In this document: positions 42,638 through 49,401 of the stretch, one piece after another
How the letters are laid out: each line of letters opens with the position of its first letter
Position numbering within the stretch: position 1 is the first letter of the stretch
Assembly: GCA_035760645.1 (NCBI GenBank)
Contig: DASTSO010000064.1
Location: 62,001 to 126,000 of the forward strand
Direction: 5' to 3'
Source of the DNA: DASSTY01 sp035760645
Lineage (GTDB): Bacteria > Gemmatimonadota > Gemmatimonadetes > Gemmatimonadales > GWC2-71-9
DNA length: 64,000 nucleotides
Made by a program: the position numbers and the translations under genes
Notes under the pieces: generated by a model
The model's database searches: none
Told to the model about the DNA's origin: nothing
Seen by the model: the letters and a program-made list of their open reading frames with translations, nothing else

Positions 42638-43582
42638 TCACCGGGGCCCCGCCGCGCGCGCGGGCGCGGCCGTCGTGGGATAGGCGACGTCCGGCGGCGG
42701 GTCGCCGTTGGGCCAGTCGTGCGCCTTCGCGGCGAAATCGGGCCGCGGGCGGGAGACGACGTAGGCGGCGACGTCCACCGCCTCCGCGTCGGTGAGGGTG
42801 CCGGGGCGATCGCGGGGCATGTTGTGCCGGATGAAGGCGGCGGCGGTCCGGAGCCGCGCCATCCCGGCCCCGACGTTGAACGAGCGGGCGCCCCAGAGCG
42901 GCGGCGCCACGGCGCTCCCCTGCCCGCGGTCGCCGTGGCAGCGCGCGCACTCGGCGGCGAAGAGCGCGGCGCCGCGCGTGGTGTCGCCGGACGAGCGCGC
43001 CGCGGCGGCGAGCGTCGGGAGCCCCTGCCCCTCCACCCGTGCGCCGACCGGCACGCCCTGCGAGAGAAAGGCGAAGTAGGCGACGATGTCGCGCATCTCG
43101 CGGCTCGCCGGCGGGAGCGCGCGGCCGTTGAGACTGCGGAGGAAGCAGTCGTTGACGCGGTCCTCGATGACCTGCACCGTCCCGCTGCGGCTGCGGTACT
43201 GCGGGAAGCGCGCGTACACGCCGACCCACGGCATCGCGTTCGGCGTCGTCCCCGCCGCCGGATGGCAGCTCACGCACTGGAGTCCGCTGCGCGCGAACGC
43301 CGGGAGGCTCTCGCGCGTCGCCACGAGCATCGCCCGCCCCCGCCGGATGGCCGCGCCCACCTCCCCGGCCGGCATCTCCGAATCGGCCGGCACCCGGAAC
43401 GGGACCACCACGTCCGGCGCCCCCGCGTGCACGCGCGCCGAGGCGCCGGCGTGCGTCGTCTCCGCCCGTGTGTTCGGCGCGTGCGCCGGCGGCTGCGCGT
43501 CGCGCGGCTCGCACGCGCCGAGCCCCGTGACGAGTCCCAGGAGAAGCAGCGGCAGCGCGCGTCGGAGTTGCCTGCGGGGCAC
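42638..43582 (-). CDS. Dihaem cytochrome c lipoprotein, thiosulfate dehydrogenase (TsdA)-like
   Basis: The 314-residue protein has a lipobox TGLGAC (C24) after a hydrophobic stretch, then two haem-binding CXXCH motifs: CVSCH (103-107) and CARCH (212-216). The first domain also has the TsdA pattern EDRVNDCFLRSLNG, where C146 matches the Cys that is the distal haem ligand in TsdA. This suggests thiosulfate oxidation to tetrathionate or a related reaction at the periplasmic face. The GTG at 43582 is supported by a GAGG site. A longer form would start inside a repeat region. Confidence 0.8.
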   Translation of the reverse strand: MPRRQLRRALPLLLLGLVTGLGACEPRDAQPPAHAPNTRAETTHAGASARVHAGAPDVVVPFRVPADSEMPAGEVGAAIRRGRAMLVATRESLPAFARSGLQCVSCHPAAGTTPNAMPWVGVYARFPQYRSRSGTVQVIEDRVNDCFLRSLNGRALPPASREMRDIVAYFAFLSQGVPVGARVEGQGLPTLAAAARSSGDTTRGAALFAAECARCHGDRGQGSAVAPPLWGARSFNVGAGMARLRTAAAFIRHNMPRDRPGTLTDAEAVDVAAYVVSRPRPDFAAKAHDWPNGDPPPDVAYPTTAAPARAAGPR

Positions 43583-43699
43583 GAACGCCTCGGAGTGGGA
43601 GGGGAGATCGGAACGGTTCACAGTAGGAGGCGTGGGGACGGGGAGCAAGGGGCGGAACGGCGGGAGGCTCCGTAGGCCCGGGAGCGCCGGCGGCTCACG

Positions 43700-43806
43700 G
43701 GCGGGACGGCGGGACACTCAGCAATGCAACGAGCCTCCGGTGATGATACCGGAGGCTCGTTCGTCAGCGGGCCCTCCCGCCGTCCCGCCCCTCCCGCCGT
43801 CCCGCC
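43700..43806. repeat. REP-like inverted repeat element with central hairpin
   Basis: Between two minus-strand genes lies a copy of GGCGGGACGGCGGGA (about 43700-43714), a perfect 14-bp stem hairpin (43728-43741 with 43748-43761, 6-base loop) and two inverted copies of TCCCGCCGTCCCGCC (43775-43806). The last copy runs into the POT transporter stop codon. The hairpin may act as that gene's terminator. Confidence 0.75.
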
Positions 43807-45410
43807 TACTCCGCCTTGACGTCCTCCACGTTCGCCATCATGCGGCGAATGGGGATCGCGAGCAGCGCGAGCACGGCGGCGGAGACGAGCAGGGCGAGCG
43901 TCGTGCCCTTGAAGAGCATCGGCGTCTGCTCGAGCTTCTCCGGGTCCACGCTGCCGCCGACGAGGCCGGCGATGAGGTTGCCGACCGAGGCGGCGAGGAA
44001 CCAGATGCCCATCATCTGCCCGACGTACTTGCGCGGCGAGAGCTTCGTCATCGACGACAGCCCCACCGGGCTCAGCGAGAGCTCGCCCAGGGTCTGGAAG
44101 AAGTAGCTCAGCGTGAGCCAGATCGCCGACACCTTCAGCGCCCCGCCGCTCGCGACGAGCATGTTGGCCGGGATGATCATGAGGCCGAAGCCGATCGCCG
44201 CGAGGAGCAGGCCCAGGGAGAACTTGGCCGGGCTCGAGAGCTCCATGTTGCGCCGCGCCATCCCGACCCAGAGCGCGGCGAAGACCGGCGCGAGGATGAT
44301 GATGAAGAGCGAGTTGATCGACTGGAACCAGAGCGCCGGGACCTCGAAGCCGAAGAAGGTGCGGTCGGTGAAGTCGCGCGCGAAGAGGTTGAGCGAGGTC
44401 GGCGCCTGCTCGAACGCGGCCCAGAAGATGGCGGCGAAGACGAACAGGACGAAGATCACGGCCACCCGCTTCTTCTCGTCCGTGGTCAGCTTGCCCGTGG
44501 CGTAGACGCCCGCGAAGTAGAGCACGGCGATGCCGACGAGGACGTAGGTCATCATCCGGCCGATCGCCTGCGGATCGAAGGTGACGGCGCCGGTCGAGGC
44601 GAGCACGAACAGCAGCGCGATCAGCCCCAGCCCGGCGAAGAGCACGATCGTCCCGGTGCGCCGCTGGCGCGCGTCCACCACCGGGTCGGGGTGGTGCGAG
44701 GGCTCCGTCCCGAGATTGCCGAGGGTGCTGCGCTGGCGGATGGCGAAGGTGACGAGACCGAGGGCCATGCCGACGCCCGCGGCGCCGAAGCCCCAGTGCC
44801 AGCCGATCTTCTCGCCGAGGGCGCCGGTGATGATCTGGCCGAAGAAGGAGCCGAGGTTGATCCCCATGTAGAAGATCGAGAACCCGGCGTCGCGCCGCGC
44901 GCCACCCTCGGGGTACAGGTCGCCGACGATGGCCGAGATGTTCGGCTTGAGGAGCCCGGTGCCCAGCACGATGAGCACGAGGCCCAGGAAGAACGGCACC
45001 TTGCTCGTCGCGAAGCCGGAGAGGCCGATCGAGAGGTGGCCCGCCGTGATCAGCACCGCGCCGAGCATAATGGCGCGGCGGAGCCCGAGCAGCCGGTCGG
45101 CCACCCAGCCGCCCGGGAGCGAGGCCAGGTAGACCGAGGCGGCGTAGATGCCGACGATCGCGCCCGCCTCGCTCCGCTCGAAGCCGAAGCCGCCCTGCAT
45201 CAGGGTGGCCGTCATGAAGAGGATCAGGAGCGGCCGCAGGCCGTAGTAGGAGAACCGCTCCCACATCTCCGTGAAGAACAGCGTGGCGAGCCCGCGCGGG
45301 TGGCCGAAGAAGGTCTTCTCGCCGACGGGCACCACGGGCGGCCGGGGATGATCCGTCAACGGATCGGCGAGCGGGCCGCGGTCGTAGTCGCTGGTTCGGG
45401 GTGTCGCCAT
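43806..45410 (-). CDS. POT family proton-coupled peptide transporter
   Basis: This 534-residue inner-membrane protein imports di- and tripeptides with protons. The signature ExxERFSYYG is present (E48, E51, R52) on helix 1, with GGWVADRLLGLRRAI, a family GxxLLKPNISAIVGDLY, and FYMGINLGSFFG, and 14 membrane helices in all. The last helix pair and C-terminus end in MMANVEDVKAE. It lies 30 bases after the DUF1028 gene in an apparent operon. Confidence 0.93.
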   Translation of the reverse strand: MATPRTSDYDRGPLADPLTDHPRPPVVPVGEKTFFGHPRGLATLFFTEMWERFSYYGLRPLLILFMTATLMQGGFGFERSEAGAIVGIYAASVYLASLPGGWVADRLLGLRRAIMLGAVLITAGHLSIGLSGFATSKVPFFLGLVLIVLGTGLLKPNISAIVGDLYPEGGARRDAGFSIFYMGINLGSFFGQIITGALGEKIGWHWGFGAAGVGMALGLVTFAIRQRSTLGNLGTEPSHHPDPVVDARQRRTGTIVLFAGLGLIALLFVLASTGAVTFDPQAIGRMMTYVLVGIAVLYFAGVYATGKLTTDEKKRVAVIFVLFVFAAIFWAAFEQAPTSLNLFARDFTDRTFFGFEVPALWFQSINSLFIIILAPVFAALWVGMARRNMELSSPAKFSLGLLLAAIGFGLMIIPANMLVASGGALKVSAIWLTLSYFFQTLGELSLSPVGLSSMTKLSPRKYVGQMMGIWFLAASVGNLIAGLVGGSVDPEKLEQTPMLFKGTTLALLVSAAVLALLAIPIRRMMANVEDVKAE

Positions 45411-45440
45411 GTCAGGTCTCGGGTGTGGGGAGGGGCGGGC

Positions 45441-46568
45441 TCAGCGGGCGCCGCGGCGCCGGGGCGGCTCGGCCGGAGTCGCCGGACTCTGCGCGGCGCC
45501 GAGCGGATGCTTGGCCAGGATGTCCTGCAGCACGACGCGGTCGATCCGCCCGTCCATGCGGACGCGCACGTCGTAGTTCTCCCAGTACATGAAGTTCTTC
45601 AGCGCCTCGAGGAAGGCGGGCGTGGCCCGCCCCTGCCGCGCGGCGAGCCACTTCTGCGGCTGGTTCACCGGCTCGCGCAGCAGGATCGGCTCGAGCTGCG
45701 CGACGATCTGCGGCGTGATCGGCACGAGGTCGGCCGGGTCGCTCGGGAAGAAGTGCAGCTTGTGCAGCGCGAGCAGCCGCTCGAGCTCGGCGATCGGATC
45801 CTTCGCGTCGTAGACGCGGATGTCCACGAAGCGGTCGTTGGCGCCGAGGTAGCCGCCGTGCTGCCGCACGACGAGCAGCGCGGCCGACTGCATCCCGCGC
45901 TTGTCGCCGCCGCCCGCCTGGCCGGCCTTGAGCGCCGCCATGAGCCGGTCGGCGAGCGCGCCCGTCGAGCGCTCGAAGGTCTCGGCCATGTTCTTCACGG
46001 TCTGGTCGGAGACCATGATGTTGGCCTGCGCGGCGAAGTGGCGGCCCGTGATGACCGCCCCCTTCCCGCCCGCCACGTTGCCGCGACCGCCGCGCGCGCC
46101 GACCCGGCCGCCCGCCCAGTCGAAGGTGTTCGCGCCGGTGAAGCTCGCCGCGTTGCCGCGCGCGTCCACGATGCCGACCTGCCGGTCCTGCAGCATCGTG
46201 TCGGTGCGCATCACGATCCGCAGCGCCTCCTCCGCCGTCGCGCCCTGCGCGACGAGATCGAGCCCGCGCTCGCCGTAGGCGGTATTGCCGAGACTCTGCG
46301 TCGCGACGGCGCCGACGTCGGCGCGCGCCCACGGCACGATCCCGCCGACGTTGGGGAACTTCGACTGCACGGCGACGCCGAGGTCGCCGGTCGCGGAGTC
46401 CCACGCGACGATGCTGTAGGTGTGGGCGAGCTTCTCGAAGTGGGCGGGAGGGCGGATCGGCTGCTGGGCGGCGAGCGGCGCGGCCAGGGCGAGCGGCAGC
46501 GCCGCCGCGAGCGCCGCGACCGCCGCGACCGCCGCGGGCGCCAGGAGACTCCGGAGTCGCGGCCTCAT
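45441..46568 (-). CDS. DUF1028 protein, exported Ntn-hydrolase-like
   Basis: This 375-residue protein has a signal peptide (LALAAPLAAQQ), then a DUF1028 domain: HTYSIVAWDSATGDLGVAVQ, WARADVGAVATQSLGN, NFDWAG-like TFDWAGGR and GKGAVITGRHF. The family resembles Ntn-hydrolases, but its substrate is unknown. The C-terminal region is separate and has LLALHKLHFFPSDPADLVPI and NYDVRVRMDGRID. It overlaps the coiled-coil gene upstream by ATGA and precedes a peptide transporter, which hints at processing of a peptide or amide. Confidence 0.85.
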   Translation of the reverse strand: MRPRLRSLLAPAAVAAVAALAAALPLALAAPLAAQQPIRPPAHFEKLAHTYSIVAWDSATGDLGVAVQSKFPNVGGIVPWARADVGAVATQSLGNTAYGERGLDLVAQGATAEEALRIVMRTDTMLQDRQVGIVDARGNAASFTGANTFDWAGGRVGARGGRGNVAGGKGAVITGRHFAAQANIMVSDQTVKNMAETFERSTGALADRLMAALKAGQAGGGDKRGMQSAALLVVRQHGGYLGANDRFVDIRVYDAKDPIAELERLLALHKLHFFPSDPADLVPITPQIVAQLEPILLREPVNQPQKWLAARQGRATPAFLEALKNFMYWENYDVRVRMDGRIDRVVLQDILAKHPLGAAQSPATPAEPPRRRGAR

Positions 46569-47131
46569 TCCTTGCCGAGCTTTCGCTTGAGGTGGGCGAG
46601 CTGCGCCTCGACCGCCGACTCGTACAGCCGCCGCTCGGCCTGGGCCCGCGCCAGCTCGCCGTCGAGGTCCGTCTCGGGGCGCACGCCGCCGGCCTGCTCG
46701 AGGTCGCGCCAGGCGGCGTCGAGCCCGGCCTGCGCCGCGGCCGGCCCGCCCGGCTGCGCGGCGCGCAGTTCGGCCGTCATCTCCTCCAGGTCGCGCTCGG
46801 CGAGCGCGAGCTCCTCGCGCTGCACGACGAGCTTCTTCTCCAGGAGGCCGATCCGGTCGCGATGCTTCGCCGCGAAGCGCCCGGCGATCTCCACCGTCTC
46901 GGGATCCGGCACCTCGGCGGCGAGCCGGCCGCGGCGCTCGGCGCGCTCCAGCTCCGCGCGCTCCTGCGCCAGCTCCCGCTCGCTCGCGGCGAGCGCCTCG
47001 CGCATCCGGCTCACGCCCACCCGGGCCTCGACCGTCGCCTCGCGGAGCATGGCGGCGCGCGCCCGGGCGTCCGGCGCAGCGGCCGCGTCGGCGAACAGCT
47101 TGTCGAGACGTGCCTTGAGACCGTCGAACAC
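46565..47131 (-). CDS. Coiled-coil protein, function unknown
   Basis: The 188-residue product is almost entirely helical with heptad-like repeats (MREALAASERELAQERAELE, LEKKLVVQREELALAERDLE, ARAQAERRLYESAVEAQL), superficially like PspA/IM30-type proteins but shorter. No membrane segment is present. The GTG at 47131 was chosen because the promoter at 47208-47236 excludes upstream starts; an upstream ATG at 47284 lies before it. It is first in an operon with the DUF1028 and POT genes. Confidence 0.65.
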   Translation of the reverse strand: MFDGLKARLDKLFADAAAAPDARARAAMLREATVEARVGVSRMREALAASERELAQERAELERAERRGRLAAEVPDPETVEIAGRFAAKHRDRIGLLEKKLVVQREELALAERDLEEMTAELRAAQPGGPAAAQAGLDAAWRDLEQAGGVRPETDLDGELARAQAERRLYESAVEAQLAHLKRKLGKE

Positions 47132-47207
47132 GGGTGGTGCGATCCTTCCGGAGTCGGGAGCCGATGCGGGGGCGGGCAACGACAAGAGATTGGCGGATAA
47201 CGGGTTA

Positions 47208-47236
47208 ATGTTACCGGCCGGTCCCGGGGCCGTCAA
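47208..47236 (-). promoter_or_regulatory. Promoter of the coiled-coil/DUF1028/POT operon
   Basis: On the minus strand TTGACG (47236-47231) and TAACAT (47213-47208) are separated by 17 bases. It matches the other TTGACG-17 promoter at 13348. The predicted leader to the GTG is about 70 bases. Confidence 0.65.
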
Positions 47237-47316
47237 GCAAGCCGACGCCGACGGCGTTACTATTCGGGGTCGTGCTCGAGGCACCGCGTCTCGCCCACCT
47301 CACCCGGGAGCGCCCC

Positions 47317-47841
47317 ATGCGCCTGCGGCCGTCTCACCCTCCCACTCTGGTCGTCGCGTTCGTCGCCGGGACCGCGCTCGGGCTCGGCGCCTGCAACCGT
47401 TCGGAGCCGCAGCGCGGCAACGCACTGGCGTGCGGGCTCGCCGCGGCGGCCGCACCCCAGGCGCTGCTCAACGAGTTCGGCGTCGAGAACCAGACGCTGG
47501 GCTACGTCCCCGCTCACCTGCCGCAGCGCCTCGTCGTGCGCTTCGCCGGCGGCCCCGCGCTGCCGGCCGTGGTGGGCCGCGCCGACTCCGCGCTCGTCCT
47601 CGGCGTCGAGGGGACACCGCCCGCGAACCAGCAGGTCGGCTTCGGGGTCCTCGTGGTGGACCGCGCCGACACGGCGCGCGGCGCGATGCTCTTCCCCGGC
47701 CTCCCGCCCGAGGGCGCGCCGCAGCTGGGCACCGTGTCGGTCGGCGGCGCGACGGTGCCGCTCATCGGCGTGCAGACCGACCCGAAGAAGGTGGAGGACC
47801 CGAAGTGTCCCCTCTTCCCCGACTCCGTGGCGAAGAGCTGA
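47317..47841 (+). CDS. Putative lipoprotein, function unknown
   Basis: The 174-residue product has a signal peptide and lipobox LGLGAC (Cys near residue 26), then a single small beta-rich domain (LPQRLVVRFAGGPALPAVVG, NQQVGFGVLVVDRADTARGA). No known family is recognised. A TACTAT -10-like box is at 47258-47263, back to back with the minus-strand promoter. GGGAGCG precedes the ATG at 47317. It is followed after four bases by the amidotransferase gene. Confidence 0.7.
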   Translation: MRLRPSHPPTLVVAFVAGTALGLGACNRSEPQRGNALACGLAAAAAPQALLNEFGVENQTLGYVPAHLPQRLVVRFAGGPALPAVVGRADSALVLGVEGTPPANQQVGFGVLVVDRADTARGAMLFPGLPPEGAPQLGTVSVGGATVPLIGVQTDPKKVEDPKCPLFPDSVAKS

Positions 47842-47845
47842 GGAG

Positions 47846-48583
47846 ATGCACACCGGGCCGAAGCCCCGCATCGCCGTCACCGGCGTGCTCCGCTGTTGGG
47901 ACGGCGCCGAGCGCGCCGGCGTCAACGCGGCCTACGTGCGGGCGGTGCTCGCCGCGGGCGGCGTGCCGCTCGTACTCCCGCCCATCGTGCCGGACGCCGA
48001 TGCCGACGCCGCGCTCGAGGGCATGGACGGCGTCCTCCTCACGGGCGGCGAGGACGTGGACCCCGCGCACTACGCCGCCGCGCCGCACCCGGCGCTCGGC
48101 ACCGTGAGCGCCGAGCGCGACCGCTTCGAGCTCGCGCTCGTGGCCGCGGCGCGCCGGCGGGGGCTGCCGATCCTGGGCATCTGCCGCGGGATCCAGCTCG
48201 TCAACGTCGCCCTGGGCGGCACGCTCTGGCAGGACCTCCCCAGCGAGCGCCCCGGCGCCGTGGACCACGACCCCGGCGGCGCGCGCAGCACGCGCACGCA
48301 CCGCATCCGCGTCGCCCCCGGCAGCCGCGCCGCGGCGGTGCTGGGCACGACCGAGCTCGACGCGAACTCGTTTCATCATCAGGCGGTGCGCGACGTCGCC
48401 CCCGGCCTCGAGCCCACGGCCTGGACCGACGACGGCCTGGTCGAAGCGGTGGAGTCGCGCGAGGGCCCCTGGCTCCTCGCCGTACAGTGGCACCCCGAGG
48501 AGATGCACGCCGAGGCGGCCGCGCCGGAGCGGGGGCTGTTTCGGGCGCTGGTGGAAGAAGCGCGGCTAGGGGCTAGGGACTAG
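47846..48583 (+). CDS. Class I glutamine amidotransferase-like protein, PuuD type
   Basis: This 245-residue enzyme of the peptidase C26 family resembles gamma-glutamyl-GABA hydrolase. It has GVLLTGGEDVDPAHY, the nucleophile Cys in LGICRGIQLVN and the catalytic His and Glu in VQWHPEEM. It probably hydrolyses gamma-glutamyl amines in polyamine or related breakdown. The last residues (RLGARD) are encoded by the start of the intergenic CTAGGGA repeat, so the C-terminus has been reshaped by it. Confidence 0.88.
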   Translation: MHTGPKPRIAVTGVLRCWDGAERAGVNAAYVRAVLAAGGVPLVLPPIVPDADADAALEGMDGVLLTGGEDVDPAHYAAAPHPALGTVSAERDRFELALVAAARRRGLPILGICRGIQLVNVALGGTLWQDLPSERPGAVDHDPGGARSTRTHRIRVAPGSRAAAVLGTTELDANSFHHQAVRDVAPGLEPTAWTDDGLVEAVESREGPWLLAVQWHPEEMHAEAAAPERGLFRALVEEARLGARD

Positions 48584-48679
48584 GGACTAGGGACTAGGGG
48601 GCGCCATGCCGATGCCGGCTCCCGTCCTCCAAGCCCATTTGATTGCGCCCTAGCCCCTAGCCCCTAGTCCCTAGCCCCT
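48566..48679. repeat. Inverted CTAGGGA/CTAGGGG repeat element
   Basis: Five copies of a 7-8-base CTAGGGRN unit (about 48566-48600) and an inverted set of four (48649-48678) surround a unique centre of about 48 bases (48601-48648). The element forms the end of the amidotransferase gene and reaches the stop of the convergent gene at 48679. Confidence 0.85.
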
Positions 48680-49401
48680 CAGTTCACTCCCATCTCCCGC
48701 CACACCCGCTCCGGTGTCACGCTGTGCGGGAAGAGCACCCGGTCGCTGATGCCGGTGAGCGCGGTGCGGATGCGGGGGAACTCGTCCGCGGCGCGGCCGA
48801 GGATGGCGTCGAGCCCATAGCGGTCGGCGAGGACGTGATCGGAGGCGAGGCCGTAGCCGTGGCGGCCGAGCGCGTCGTAGTAGGTGACGTCGGGACCGCC
48901 TTTGCGCAGTCGGCGCGCCGCGATATAATCGGGAAAGAGGCCCGCCAGCCAGAGTGCGTAGTTGCCGAGGTGGACCATGACGCGGAAGCGGCGCTCGGCG
49001 TGCTCCGCGGCGCCGCCCGCCGCGAGGTCGGCGAGCAGGTCCACGAGATAGCGGTGCTGCTGATCGTCGTTCCAGTCGACGCGCCAGGCGCGGCCGCCCC
49101 GCCCGAAGGCGATGAGCAGCGCGGCGAGGTAGTCGGCGAGATCCCGGTCGTCCACGCCCGCGCGCCGCAGTCCGTGGCGCACCAGCACATAGAAGAAGAG
49201 CGTCTCGGACGGGACCAGCACCGTCCGCACCGCGAGCAATCGCTCGAGCAGCTCGGGCGCGTCGAGCAGCGCGTCGGGCCCCTCCGCGGCGAGACGCCGC
49301 TCGAGCGCGGCGCGCCGCGGCGCCGAGCCCCGGCTCAACAGGAGGAGAACGAGCTGCAGGTCCGCCGCGCTCAGGCGGCCGCGCGTATCGGCACGAATCA
49401 T
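48679..49401 (-). CDS. Protein of unknown function, 240 residues
   Basis: I do not recognise this mostly helical protein (DDQQHRYLVDLLADLAAGGA, MVHLGNYALWLAGLFPDYIA, TYYDALGRHGYGLAS). No signal peptide, membrane helix or metal motif is obvious. Its ATG (49401-49399) overlaps the ATG of the hybrid kinase (49400) on the other strand in CATG, so at least one start or promoter is unusual. It was kept as coding because the reading frame is open and the composition is like neighbouring genes. Confidence 0.7.
   Translation of the reverse strand: MIRADTRGRLSAADLQLVLLLLSRGSAPRRAALERRLAAEGPDALLDAPELLERLLAVRTVLVPSETLFFYVLVRHGLRRAGVDDRDLADYLAALLIAFGRGGRAWRVDWNDDQQHRYLVDLLADLAAGGAAEHAERRFRVMVHLGNYALWLAGLFPDYIAARRLRKGGPDVTYYDALGRHGYGLASDHVLADRYGLDAILGRAADEFPRIRTALTGISDRVLFPHSVTPERVWREMGVN

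Noticed and set aside
46565..47284. A longer form of the coiled-coil protein starting at 47284
   Set aside because: The extra N-terminus has no helical pattern, and the promoter at 47208-47236 lies inside it, so it would not be transcribed.
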